A DNA stretch of 64,000 nucleotides from Pedobacter caeni. Its GTDB lineage: Bacteria > Bacteroidota > Bacteroidia > Sphingobacteriales > Sphingobacteriaceae. Both the position numbers and the translations under genes were made by a program. The stretch covers positions 375,032-439,031 of the forward strand of contig NZ_FQUQ01000006.1 of NCBI RefSeq assembly GCF_900129215.1, written 5' to 3'. Below, piece by piece: positions 1 to 10,200 of this stretch. The notes beneath the pieces are model-generated. The model was not told where the DNA came from and did not search any database. It saw only the letters and a program-made list of their open reading frames with translations. How positions within the stretch are numbered: position 1 is the stretch's first letter; each line of letters starts with the position of its first letter.

Positions 1-527
1 CGCTGATCTACCTGATCAGCAATGCAAAAAAATTCAATATTGACGTCAACAAAATCGTCATCATGGGTGGTTCTGCTGGAGGCCATCTGGCATTAATGGG
101 TGGTCTGATGGAAAACGATCATCTTTTTGATGGCAATTGCAAAGGCACAGAAAACATCAAAGTGGCTGCAATTATTGATAAATACGGGATCACGGATGTC
201 TGGGACTGGGGATATGGCAAATTAAAAACCAGCAAATCAGCGACCAGCTGGCTGGGTGCCAAAGCCGACGATAAAGATTTCACAAAATCCGTTTCTCCGC
301 TGTATCAGGTAAAGAAAAGCAGTCCGCCTGTATTTATTGTTCATGGTGATGCCGATCCGATTGTTCCTTATGAGCAATCCGTAGCCTTAAAGGCGAAGCT
401 GGACGAAATGGGGGTTAAAAATGAATTCATCACCGTAAAAGGTGGTTTACATGGGAAGTTTCCTGCGGAAGACAATGCCATGGTGAATGCAAAGATCATG
501 GAATTCCTGAAAGGACTGGGCTTATGA
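1..527 (+). CDS. Alpha/beta hydrolase (5' end outside window)
   Basis: The open frame runs in from the left edge (first full codon at position 3), so the N-terminus is missing. The visible part carries the nucleophile elbow GGSAGG at about 66-83, then a late GDADPIVP loop with the likely acid Asp, and GGLHGKF with the likely catalytic His. This is the order of an alpha/beta hydrolase of the esterase/acetyl-esterase (BD-FAE/Aes-like) type. The ATG of the transporter overlaps its stop codon (ATGA), so it belongs to the alginate operon. Known members hydrolyse esters or peptides; a role in removing O-acetyl groups from bacterial alginate is my inference. Substrate unknown. Confidence 0.8.
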   Translation, partial: LIYLISNAKKFNIDVNKIVIMGGSAGGHLALMGGLMENDHLFDGNCKGTENIKVAAIIDKYGITDVWDWGYGKLKTSKSATSWLGAKADDKDFTKSVSPLYQVKKSSPPVFIVHGDADPIVPYEQSVALKAKLDEMGVKNEFITVKGGLHGKFPAEDNAMVNAKIMEFLKGLGL

Positions 528-1810
528 AGATCAGAGGATTAAGGTGGTACATTGTGGCGCTGATTGCCCTGGCAACAGTGATCAATTATATCGACAGAAG
601 TGCCATTAACATCATGTGGCCTTATATTTATAAGGAATTTGGGATTGCCGATGCAGACAATAAAAATGCACTGGCCCTGATCACCACCTTCTTCATGATT
701 GCCTATGCATTGGGTCAGACCTTTACAGGTAAACTAATGGATGCGGTAGGAACAAGGCTGGGGATGACCATTTCTATCATTGGCTGGAGCATTTCCATCG
801 CCCTGCATTCCTTTGCAAGATCGCTGATGTCTTTCAACATCTTCCGGTTTATGCTGGGTTTTTCTGAAGCAGGCAACTGGCCGGGAGCAACGAAGAGCAA
901 CGCAGAATGGTTTCCGGCAAAAGAACGGGCCATTGCACAAGGCATATTTGGCGCAGGGGCCTCATTGGGATCTGTGGTTTCCGCCCCTATCATCGCCTTC
1001 CTGTACATCGTTTTTGGCTGGAAGATGACTTTTGTGCTCATTGCAGCATTAGGTTTAATCTGGATCATCCCATGGCTGATCATCAATAAAGCAGCTCCTG
1101 AAAAGCATCCATGGCTGACAGAAAAAGAAAGAAACTACATCCTCGATACTGATCCTGAAAGCAACAGTTCTGTAGAAGTGGCCCCCGTCCTGAGCTGGAA
1201 GGAATTGCTGAAGTTCAGAAATACCTGGGGCATCATCATGGCCAGGTTCTTTATCGACCCGGTATGGTGGTTATTTGTGACCTGGCTGCCTACCTTTTTA
1301 AAAGAACAATTTCTCTTTGACATCAAACAGATCGGTGCCTTTACCTGGCTACCTTATCTTTTTGCCGCGATCGGCAGTTTGCTTGGCGGTTACCATTCTT
1401 CATGGCAGGTAAAACGGGGAGTAGATGCGGTTAAAGCGAGGAAAAATTCTGTGGCTGTTGGTTGTGGCTTTATGCTGGTGTCGCTCGTTGCCATCGTGTA
1501 TAACCTGGACGGACTAAAGGCAAATCCGTCCCTGGCCATGGTCCTGATTGGCACCACCCTTTTCGGTTTTCAATTCCTGATCGGCAATCTGCAAACTTTA
1601 CCCAGCGATTATTTCAACGGGAAAAACGTAGGAACGGTAGCGGGTATGGGCGGTACTGCAGCGGTAGTAGGCACCCTGATCACCACCTGGGCCGTTCCCG
1701 CAATGACGAAAACAAGTTACGTTTCTTTCTTCGTCCTGGCGGCAGTCCTGGTTCCAATTACCTGGATCTGCATTAAATACATTACTTCTAAAAAAATCAT
1801 TCATTCATAA
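524..1810 (+). CDS. MFS transporter, hexuronate/anion:cation symporter type
   Basis: A 428-residue polytopic membrane protein with about 12 hydrophobic segments. The N-terminal VINYIDRSAINIMWP segment is typical of the anion:cation symporter branch of the major facilitator superfamily (ExuT-like hexuronate transporters). It starts with an ATG overlapping the hydrolase stop codon and is followed 10 bp later by the SDR gene. In this setting it probably carries unsaturated uronate monomers (DEH) or short oligomers across the inner membrane. The family is clear; the substrate is inferred from the two alginate lyases in the same operon. Confidence 0.88.
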   Translation: MKIRGLRWYIVALIALATVINYIDRSAINIMWPYIYKEFGIADADNKNALALITTFFMIAYALGQTFTGKLMDAVGTRLGMTISIIGWSISIALHSFARSLMSFNIFRFMLGFSEAGNWPGATKSNAEWFPAKERAIAQGIFGAGASLGSVVSAPIIAFLYIVFGWKMTFVLIAALGLIWIIPWLIINKAAPEKHPWLTEKERNYILDTDPESNSSVEVAPVLSWKELLKFRNTWGIIMARFFIDPVWWLFVTWLPTFLKEQFLFDIKQIGAFTWLPYLFAAIGSLLGGYHSSWQVKRGVDAVKARKNSVAVGCGFMLVSLVAIVYNLDGLKANPSLAMVLIGTTLFGFQFLIGNLQTLPSDYFNGKNVGTVAGMGGTAAVVGTLITTWAVPAMTKTSYVSFFVLAAVLVPITWICIKYITSKKIIHS

Positions 1811-1820
1811 ATATTTTAAT

Positions 1821-2573
1821 ATGCGTTTAAAAAATAAAGTGGCAATTGTAACCGGTGGTTCAAGAGATATCGGAAGAGCTGTTTCCTTACAGCTGGCACA
1901 GGAAGGCGCCAAAGTAGTGATCAACTACCTGAGCAACCTGGCCAATGCAGAGGAAACTTTAAATCTGATTAAAGAAAATGGTGGCGAAGCCATCATTGTA
2001 AAAGGCGATGTGACCAAATCTGCCGAAGTAACGCAACTGATCGAACAGGCAAGAGCTGCCTTTGGGGAAGAAATCCATATCCTGGTGAATGTGGCCGGAG
2101 GTATGATGGCCAGAAAGCCAACCGCAGAGCTCGATGAAGACTTCTGGGATGCCGTAATGGACCTCAACCTGAAAAGTGTCTACCTGGTGAGTAAAGCCAC
2201 CATCCCTTACATGGGTTCCGGAGCTTCGATCATCAACTTATCTTCCCTTGCGGGCAGAGACGGAGGTGGCCCGGGAGCTAGTGCTTATGCAACAGCCAAA
2301 GGTGGAGTAACCACTTACACCAGAGCTTTGGCAAAGGAACTTGGACCGAAAAACATCCGCGTAAATGCGGTATTACCGGGAATGATTGCAACCACTTTCC
2401 ATGATACGTTCAGCAAGCCTGAAGTGCGGGTAAATGTGGCCAATGCGACCCTCTTAAAGAGAGAAGGACAAGCTTCGGAAGTTGCCGACCTGATCGTTTA
2501 CTTAGCTTCAGACCAGGCGAGTTATATCACCGGAACGAACATCGACATCAATGGCGGTTTAAACTTTTCTTAA
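1821..2573 (+). CDS. SDR family oxidoreductase, probable DEH reductase
   Basis: A 250-residue classical short-chain dehydrogenase/reductase, full length for the family. The N-terminal cofactor motif reads TGGSRDIGRA, with Asp in place of the usual second Gly of TGxxxGxG. NVAGG follows, then catalytic Ser141/142, Tyr156 and Lys160 (AYATAKGG), and a C-terminal GTNIDINGG. In alginate-degrading bacteria an SDR reduces 4-deoxy-L-erythro-5-hexoseulose uronate (DEH) to 2-keto-3-deoxygluconate; the position after an MFS transporter and before alginate SusCD genes supports that job. A FabG-type or other uronate reductase cannot be excluded from sequence alone. Confidence 0.85.
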   Translation: MRLKNKVAIVTGGSRDIGRAVSLQLAQEGAKVVINYLSNLANAEETLNLIKENGGEAIIVKGDVTKSAEVTQLIEQARAAFGEEIHILVNVAGGMMARKPTAELDEDFWDAVMDLNLKSVYLVSKATIPYMGSGASIINLSSLAGRDGGGPGASAYATAKGGVTTYTRALAKELGPKNIRVNAVLPGMIATTFHDTFSKPEVRVNVANATLLKREGQASEVADLIVYLASDQASYITGTNIDINGGLNFS

Positions 2574-2586
2574 ACCAGAATAACCA

Positions 2587-2610
2587 TACGGGAGACTGCG
2601 GTCTCCCGTA
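2587..2610 (+). terminator. Perfect 10-bp hairpin after the SDR gene
   Basis: TACGGGAGAC and GTCTCCCGTA form a perfect 10-bp stem around a TGCG loop, 14 bp after the SDR stop codon. No clear T-run follows (AATTAAACC), so it is either a weak terminator or an mRNA end/stability hairpin that sets different levels for the cytoplasmic genes and the following SusC gene. Confidence 0.55.
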
Positions 2611-2718
2611 ATTAAACCAATACCTGGCTTTACGCTGCTACAGAAAAAGCTACTTTCTACAGTAAATGGGGATTTTACCTGTAGGATACCACCTGAACCA
2701 AATATAAATCGACTAAAT

Positions 2719-5700
2719 ATGAATTCGAAAGTTTACTTACGAGGTATGCTCCTCCTTGTCATTTCCTGTTTTCTGATTTTGAAACCGGCATTTTCTCAGA
2801 CCAAAGTAACCGTCCAGGGTATTGTAAAAGATGAACAAGGCGGAATATTGCCAGGTGCCTCTGTTACCGTTGCCGATAGCAAACAAGGAACAGTTGCAGA
2901 CGATAAAGGTGCCTTTTCAATTTCCGTAGATGCCGGAAAAAACCTCCTGATCAATTACCTCGGCTATCAGCCAAAAACTTATACCGTTAGCAAAAACGAA
3001 ACCATTACCATCGTCCTTGCCGCACAGGAAAACACGATGAATACCGTGGTGGTGATTGGCTATGGTACACAAAAGAAATCGTCAGTAACAGGCTCAGTAG
3101 CGAGGCTGAGCAATGATAACCTGAATCAGATTCCGGTATCCAGAGCCGATCAGGCATTGGCAGGAAAACTGGCAGGTGTACAAATTCAAACCACCGATGC
3201 CACTGCAGGTGCCGCACCGGTGATCCGCATCCGTGGTGCGGCCTCGATCACCGCAGGCACCAACCCACTGATTGTTATTGATGGCTATCCTGTGCCTACC
3301 GACCTCTCTTCTGTAGACATGAACAACGTAGAAAGTATTGAAGTCTTAAAAGATGCGGCTTCTGCAGCAATTTATGGGTCCAGAGGTGCAAACGGGGTCA
3401 TCCTGATCACTTCCAAATCCGGTAAAAACGGAAAAACTGTAGTGGGTTTAAATACCTCAGCAGGATTTAAAGAGGTGTACAGAAGGCTGGACTTCCCTAC
3501 CCTTTCCCAATGGTCTGAGCATGTAAAATCAGTAAACAATGGGGTCTTATCTCCGGAACTTCTTGCTGCTCAGAAATTTGATGTACCAACTGATCCACAA
3601 GACATGGTGTTCAGAAACGGATCTTTTCAAAATGCACAGGTCAATGTGAGCGGAGGAACGGAAAAGGTAAAATATTACGTTTCAGGTGAAGCCCTTTTTG
3701 ATAAAGGCGTGATCGCCACCAACAATTACAAACGTTATGGCGGACAAGCAAATATTGACATCACACCCAATAAAAAATGGAAGATCGGTTTGAGCATCAC
3801 CCCTTCTTATACGCTACAGGATGCTCCCGTATATAAAGTGCACGACCTGCTCAGGAGCTTTGCTACCTGGCTTCCACTTTATGCCACACAAAATATTTCT
3901 GATGCAACGGGATTACCAGTTGGCAATATCGTTCATCAAAGGGCTTTCGACCCCGCCACCAATCCCCGTTACAAAGGGATCAACTTATCCGCCACAGCGA
4001 ACAACAACGGCTATACCAATCTGTATGGCATCAACAACCGCATCTCCACTTCCAAAACACTGGCCAATGCCAATGTTCAATATAACTTCAGTGAAGCGCT
4101 TTCCCTAAAAGTATCCGGAGGTGCCTTTATCAGCAATTCCAGAAACGACTTTTTTCAAAAATCATGGGCTACCAGAGATCCTTTTTTACAAGGTGCTGCA
4201 GTAGCACAAGCCTCCACAAAAGGAAGTCTGGCCAATAGCGAAACCATAGATTTACTAAATGAGAACATCCTGAACTATACCAAAAGTTTTGGTAAACACG
4301 ACCTGAATGTGATCGCTGGTTTCACCGCACAAACGACAAAAATCACCAGCAGCAGTGCCTCGGCTACCAATTTCTCCACAGACGAGATTCCGACCTTAAA
4401 CGCAGGGACCATGAGTTCCTTGACCTCTAACATAGAAAAAAGCGCATTGGCCTCTGTGCTCTTCAGGGCCAACTATGCGTACGACAATAAATACCTGGTT
4501 TCCATCGGTTCCAGATGGGACGGAAGTTCCAGATTCGGGGCAGATAACCGATGGGGATATTTCCCTTCTGCTTCCATAGGATGGAGAGTAAGCAACGAGA
4601 ATTTCTATGACAGGGATGCTTTTGTAAACGACCTGAAAATCAGGACGAGTTATGGCGCTACGGGAAATAACAATATCGGAAACTACCGCGCATTTGCAAA
4701 TGTAAGTCCCGTTGGAGCCATACTTGGCGATGCGACCAGTCTTGGGTTCAATTCCAGCTTTTACGACAATCCTGATCTGGGATGGGAACGCAGTTTCAGC
4801 TTAAATGCAGGGGTAGATATGGCTTTTCTGAAAAACAGGTTTACCCTGACCATAGATGCTTACCGCTCAACGACAAAAGACCTGCTGTTCTTCCTCCCAA
4901 TCAATACCATCACCGGAAGCAATGGCGTATGGACCAATGTCGGAGAAGTGCAAAATCAAGGTCTGGAGATAGAATTGGGTGCTAAAATCATCGACAATGA
5001 AAGTTTTAAATGGAGCCTGAGTGCCAATGCAGCAACCAATAAAAACAAGGTTAAAGCTTTAGGGAACAGCAGCTCGATCATCAGTATCGGCGATCCTAAA
5101 AGACTGAATTATTTCCTTGCCCAGGTTGGCCAGCCACTGGTTCAGTTTTACGGATATGAGTACGACAGCGACATTGAAGTTGCCGGAAACTACTGGCCCA
5201 CCAATGTGCATTCCGACAGGATCATTGCCCGGGACATGAACGGAGATGGCGTCGTTAACGAGCAAGACCGCGTAGTGCTCGGACAGCCTACCCCTAAATT
5301 TACCTGGGGCTTAACGAGTAACCTCAAATACAAAGATTTCGACCTGAGCTTTGTGCTGCAGGGATCGCATGGAGCAAGTGTATTTAATGCAGATCCGAAC
5401 TATTATGAAACCCAGTTTTCGGCCACAGGGACTTCGGCTTACCTGAACCTGCCAAAAGACATACAGGCAAAAACCAAATACAAAACGGAGAGCCGGTATT
5501 CCATTGAAGACGCTTCTTTTATCGCCCTGCGAAGTCTGAACCTGGGGTATACCTTAAATGCAAAATGGCTGAGCGCCATCAAAGCAAGTAACCTGAGGAT
5601 CTATGCCTCTGCCGCAAACCTATGGTACAAATTTGCCAAAGGATACTCGAGCTACAATCCTGAGGGCGTCAACGAATATACCGACGACCCTTTAAAAAAC

Positions 5701-5766
5701 GGGTATCAACGCGGTTCGGCACCGATTACAAGAAACATCACATTTGGTATCAATGCTAATTTTTAA
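2719..5766 (+). CDS. SusC-like TonB-dependent outer-membrane receptor (first pair)
   Basis: 1015 residues. A signal peptide ends near residue 27 (ending in KPAFSQ). A carboxypeptidase-D-regulatory-like domain follows at about 29-112 (VTVQGIVKDEQGGILPGA), then the plug with VVVIGYGTQKKSSVTGSV and the SusC signature of plug and barrel (VESIEVLKDAASAAIYGSRG). The rest is a 22-strand type barrel ending in the aromatic FGINANF. No STN domain, so sigma/anti-sigma signalling is not expected. It forms an energised importer with the SusD protein encoded 16 bp downstream, presumably for alginate oligosaccharides. Its leader shares ACCTGAACCAAATA with the leader of the second SusC gene. Confidence 0.95.
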   Translation: MNSKVYLRGMLLLVISCFLILKPAFSQTKVTVQGIVKDEQGGILPGASVTVADSKQGTVADDKGAFSISVDAGKNLLINYLGYQPKTYTVSKNETITIVLAAQENTMNTVVVIGYGTQKKSSVTGSVARLSNDNLNQIPVSRADQALAGKLAGVQIQTTDATAGAAPVIRIRGAASITAGTNPLIVIDGYPVPTDLSSVDMNNVESIEVLKDAASAAIYGSRGANGVILITSKSGKNGKTVVGLNTSAGFKEVYRRLDFPTLSQWSEHVKSVNNGVLSPELLAAQKFDVPTDPQDMVFRNGSFQNAQVNVSGGTEKVKYYVSGEALFDKGVIATNNYKRYGGQANIDITPNKKWKIGLSITPSYTLQDAPVYKVHDLLRSFATWLPLYATQNISDATGLPVGNIVHQRAFDPATNPRYKGINLSATANNNGYTNLYGINNRISTSKTLANANVQYNFSEALSLKVSGGAFISNSRNDFFQKSWATRDPFLQGAAVAQASTKGSLANSETIDLLNENILNYTKSFGKHDLNVIAGFTAQTTKITSSSASATNFSTDEIPTLNAGTMSSLTSNIEKSALASVLFRANYAYDNKYLVSIGSRWDGSSRFGADNRWGYFPSASIGWRVSNENFYDRDAFVNDLKIRTSYGATGNNNIGNYRAFANVSPVGAILGDATSLGFNSSFYDNPDLGWERSFSLNAGVDMAFLKNRFTLTIDAYRSTTKDLLFFLPINTITGSNGVWTNVGEVQNQGLEIELGAKIIDNESFKWSLSANAATNKNKVKALGNSSSIISIGDPKRLNYFLAQVGQPLVQFYGYEYDSDIEVAGNYWPTNVHSDRIIARDMNGDGVVNEQDRVVLGQPTPKFTWGLTSNLKYKDFDLSFVLQGSHGASVFNADPNYYETQFSATGTSAYLNLPKDIQAKTKYKTESRYSIEDASFIALRSLNLGYTLNAKWLSAIKASNLRIYASAANLWYKFAKGYSSYNPEGVNEYTDDPLKNGYQRGSAPITRNITFGINANF

Positions 5767-5782
5767 ATTAAAACTTACTCCA

Positions 5783-7177
5783 ATGAGACATCAAATATTC
5801 CTGGCGCTGATCCTGATCTTAAGTTTTAGCAGCTGCAAAAAATTCCTCAATGAGCAACCGGTTTCCAACCTGATCGAACAAAATTATTACCGGAATACCG
5901 AAGAGGTGGAAGCAGGTGTGATCGCCTGTTATGACGGACTTCAAAAAGTATATGATATAGAATTTAAACTGACCGAAATCAGGGCCGACAATACTTCCGG
6001 TGTTTCACTGGAAGGAGACTGGGGAGCCATCAAATTTTTCAGGGATGCCCCTTCGAATTTCTTTATCCTGGATTACTGGCAACGGACCTACAACACCATT
6101 GCCCGCTGTAACCTCGTCTTAAAATACCTGGACAATGTGTCGGATCCGGTAAAAAAGAAATCATTTGAAGGAGAAGCGAAATTTATACGGTCTTTGATGT
6201 ATTTCAACCTGGTGAGGTTATATGGTGATGTTCCACTCCTAACCGCAGCGATAAAATTCGACGATTTTGAAAAATTTAAGCGGATTTCTAAAACGGAAAT
6301 TTACAACCAGCTGAAAACAGACCTGCAAACCGCAGTTGCTTCCTGCCCTCCTTCCTGGCCAAACAACCAATTGGCCAGAGCAACAAAAGGTGCGTCTCAG
6401 GCATTACTGGCTAAAGTATACCTGACTTTAAGAGATTATCCAAACGCAAAATTACAGCTGGATCCTTTGGTAGGCAGCAATTTTAAAGGCAATACTTATC
6501 AGCTGAACCCGTCCTATGCAGCGATATTCAGCAGCAGTTCAGAAATGAGCAAAGAGATTCTTTTTGCCGTCCGCTATAAAGCCAGTGCCAATGGTGAAGG
6601 AAACTCCTTCTCTTATGAATATTCCAATAATGGCGATGCCAGGAATGTGAAAGCCTCCGCTCCTTATCAGGCTTTATTTGAAACAGCAGATGTGAGAAAG
6701 GCCAGCACCTTTAATGCAACAAACGGGCTGTGTACAAAATTCTTAGACCCTACCGCCCCCCAACGCGATGCAGGAAACGATTTCCCGGTTCTGCGTTTTG
6801 CGGATGTGTTGCTGATGTATGCCGAAGTAAGCAATGAACTCCTTCCCACCCCAACAAATGAAGTGATTGATCCTTTAAATGAAGTAAGAAACAGAGCTTC
6901 GGCAAGTGTGTATACCAGCAGTACCCTCAATAGCAGGGAAACAGCCAGAGCAGCCATTTTCAAAGAACGCAAACTGGAATTTGGCTTTGAAAACCAACGC
7001 TGGTACGACCTGGTAAGAATGGAGGAAAGCAACACCATTTCTATCCTGAATGCCTACCTCAGTGCAACCGGTAACCCAACGATTACCGTTCCGGTTTTCC
7101 GTCTGGTCTTTCCGATTCCACAAACAGAAATAGACCTGAGCAAGGGAAACCTGACGCAGAATACGGGTTATAATTAA
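5783..7177 (+). CDS. SusD/RagB-like glycan-binding lipoprotein (first pair)
   Basis: The start is placed at the ATG giving MRHQIFLALILILSFSSCKK, a clean lipoprotein signal with lipobox FSSC; an in-frame upstream start inside the SusC gene would spoil it. The protein has the SusD plan: NEQPVSN after the lipid Cys, the FIRSLMYFNLVRLYGDVPL helix, FPVLRFADVLLMYAEV, an ERKLEFGFENQRWYDLVR block and a C-terminal NTGYN. SusD proteins cap the SusC barrel and bind glycan at the cell surface. Immediately downstream of its SusC partner. The last codons, stop codon included, are tandemly duplicated in the DNA. Confidence 0.94.
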   Translation: MRHQIFLALILILSFSSCKKFLNEQPVSNLIEQNYYRNTEEVEAGVIACYDGLQKVYDIEFKLTEIRADNTSGVSLEGDWGAIKFFRDAPSNFFILDYWQRTYNTIARCNLVLKYLDNVSDPVKKKSFEGEAKFIRSLMYFNLVRLYGDVPLLTAAIKFDDFEKFKRISKTEIYNQLKTDLQTAVASCPPSWPNNQLARATKGASQALLAKVYLTLRDYPNAKLQLDPLVGSNFKGNTYQLNPSYAAIFSSSSEMSKEILFAVRYKASANGEGNSFSYEYSNNGDARNVKASAPYQALFETADVRKASTFNATNGLCTKFLDPTAPQRDAGNDFPVLRFADVLLMYAEVSNELLPTPTNEVIDPLNEVRNRASASVYTSSTLNSRETARAAIFKERKLEFGFENQRWYDLVRMEESNTISILNAYLSATGNPTITVPVFRLVFPIPQTEIDLSKGNLTQNTGYN

Positions 7178-7198
7178 CAGAATACCGGCTATAATTAG
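7157..7198 (+). repeat. 21-bp tandem duplication across the susD stop codon
   Basis: Two imperfect 21-bp copies lie head to tail (7157-7177 and 7178-7198). Each encodes Q-N-T-G-Y-N followed by a stop codon (TAA, then TAG). The second copy lies beyond the stop and is untranslated unless the stop is read through. It looks like a small duplication of the conserved SusD C-terminal codons. Confidence 0.7.
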
Positions 7199-7237
7199 CC
7201 AAAAACGAGCAACCTGAACCAAATAAATTAACCAGAT

Positions 7238-10200
7238 ATGAATTTTAAAGTTTTGTTACGAAGCATAGGGATGGTGATGATCTCCTGTTTCCTGTTCGCA
7301 AACACAGGCTGGTCACAAAGCAAGGTAAAAGTGCAGGGTGTGGTAAAATCCGCATCCGGCGAGACTCTACCAGGGGCATCTGTGACGGTAAAAGACAGCA
7401 AGCAAGGTACGGTCACGAATAACAAAGGAGAGTTTAGCATCACTGCAGAGACCGGAAAACTATTGCTTTTCAACTACCTCGGCTTTCAGCCGCAGGCCTA
7501 TGTGGTGAAAGCAGCTGAAAACATCACCATCACCCTCCAGGAAATTCCGAATACCATGAACGAAGTGGTGGTGATCGGATATGGTACCCAAAAGAAATCC
7601 GCAGTAACAGGTGCGGTGAGTAAATTGAAAAATGAAAACCTTGATGAAATCCCAACCTCCCGTCTGGACAATGCATTGATCGGAAAGATTGCCGGGGTAA
7701 CCATTCAGAATGTCAGTTCTGAATCCGGCGCAGAACCCATTGTGAGGGTCCGCGGATTCAGTTCCATCAGTGCAGGTTCTCAACCTCTTGTGGTAGTGGA
7801 TGGATACCCCGTTCCCGATGGTTTATCCTTCGTGAACCCACAGGATGTAGAATCTATAGAAGTATTGAAAGATGCCGCCTCTGCCGCCATTTATGGCTCA
7901 AGAGCTGCCAATGGGGTGATTCTGATCACCACAAAGAGCGGCAATTCGGACAAACCCAGGTACAGCCTGAAATCTTATTATGGGTTTAAAAAGCCTTATG
8001 AGCTCAACCCGATCATGAGCATTACCGACTATACAAAAATGCTTTTTGCAGAAGCAGCCTTAAGGGAAAATGACCCTACAGTTCCTGCCAATGGAAAAAA
8101 CCTGATCACTGGTCCTGAACGTGCGGCCTATATCATCGAAGACCAGATCAGTGGTGTACCCACCGACTGGCAGCAGGAAGCCTTGCAAAGCGCAGGCATT
8201 AAAAACATACAACTCGGCATCTCCGGAGGTAAAAAAGACCTTCGATATTACATTTCCGCCAGCGGACAAAAAGATGAAGCGGTCCTGAAATACAGCGACA
8301 ACAGCAGGATCAATGTCAAAGCAAAAGTGGATGGTGCATTGAGCAAAAAAGTAGATTTCAGCATCAACTTCAATCCGTCCTATATCAAAACACAAAGACC
8401 TGCGGTAAATTTCACGGATTATTTCAGGTTCGGTTCTTTCCTTCCGGTAAATCACAATGAATTTACTGCTGCTTATGTACGTCAGAATTCACAATGGGCC
8501 AATATCCTTCCCGGTGATTTTGTACAGGCAAGACATTTTAACGGATTGCAATATTCAGGGACCATGCCCGATGGCAGCATCTGGACAAGTACCGGCCCGG
8601 TTGAACCTTTTGCCACAAGTAACAATACCCCGGTATCAATTGCCGCCAGAGAAAACCGCGATCAGCAGACTTACCGGATGCTGGGTGGTGGGGATGTCAG
8701 CATCAAATTCCTGCCCAACCTGATCTTTAAGAGTTCCATTGGTGGTTATTACTCCCAACAGGAAAACAATACTTTCACGAAATCAAGCGCCAGAAAAGAT
8801 GGGGATGTTAATGAAGCAACCATTTATACCAAAACCTATCTAGACCTCCTACTGGAAAACACACTGAACTATAACCTCACTAAGGGCAACCATAGTTTCA
8901 GCGGTTTACTGGGTTTTACCACTCAGCAAACACAGATCAAGGAATCTAATATGGTGGGAAGGAACTTCCCTACCGAAAACTTTGAAACCTTAAATCAGGC
9001 CGCTCAAATTGACCAGGCTTTAACCAATACACTCAAAGACCGCATCGGCCTGATCTCTTACCTCGGCCGTTTTACTTATGATTACAAGAACAAATACCTG
9101 CTGGCCCTCAGCTACAGGATGGATGGCAGTTCCTATTTTGCTGAAGGACAAAAATATGGTTCCTTTCCTGCGGTATCTGCCGGATGGGGAATCGGAAAAG
9201 AAGCGTTCATGAAGAACGTTTCCTGGGTTAGCAATATGAAACTCAGGGCGAGTTATGGAGCTACAGGAAACAATAAAATTCAAAGTTTTGCCTTCCAGAA
9301 CCTGCTATATCCGGGCAATTATTCTTTTGGCAGCGGAACAGGATCGGTAAACCTGGGGCTTGCCCCCAACTCTGATGTGCTGGCCAATCCGAACATCACC
9401 TGGGAACGTACTTTTGAATTTAATGCAGGATTGGACCTCGGTTTTATGAAAGACCGTTTCGGACTTACCCTGGAATACTACAACTCAAATACGGATAAAT
9501 TACTTTACAAACGCTCTACGCAATCTTTCAGTGGATCTTTTGAGTACTTTGACAATTCAGGAAGAATCAAAAACCAGGGTATAGAGATAGAACTTAGTTC
9601 ACACAACATCAAAAATGACCATTTTCAATGGTCTACTTCCCTGAACTTCTCTGCCAACAGAAACAAATTACTGGAGCTTGGCGGAGAACCATTTCAGTAC
9701 AATTACGGGGAACGAAATGAAATCTACGCCGCCATTGTAGGACAACCGGCCATCCAGTTTTTTGGCTATAAAACCGATGGGGTATGGACTTCACAGGCTC
9801 AGATCGATGAGGCCAAAGCAGGTGGACAAACCTCTACCCTGGCAAAGTATTATGCACCCGGAGGTTTAAAATTTGTAGATGTTAATGGGGATAACAAGAT
9901 CGATGTAAACGACAGAACTTCATTGGGCAGTCCTTTTCCGGATTTCACCTGGGGCATCAACAACTCTTTTAAATACAAAGGCTTTGACCTGAACATTCTG
10001 ATTCAGGGAGTGCAGGGTGTGAAGCTGATCAACGGAGATGCCAACTACAACGAATCCAGAAGGTATAACGAAAACTTCAATAAAAACAGGTGGATCAGTG
10101 CCGCAAATCCGGGAGACGGAAAAACGCCTTATTATACCAATGGAGAAAACTGGCTGTTAACGGATTATGTGATTGAAGATGGTTCTTATGCAGCGATCAG

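Noticed and set aside
715..1086. Minus-strand frames within the MFS gene
   Set aside because: Shadows of a clear transporter; low-complexity composition and no motif.
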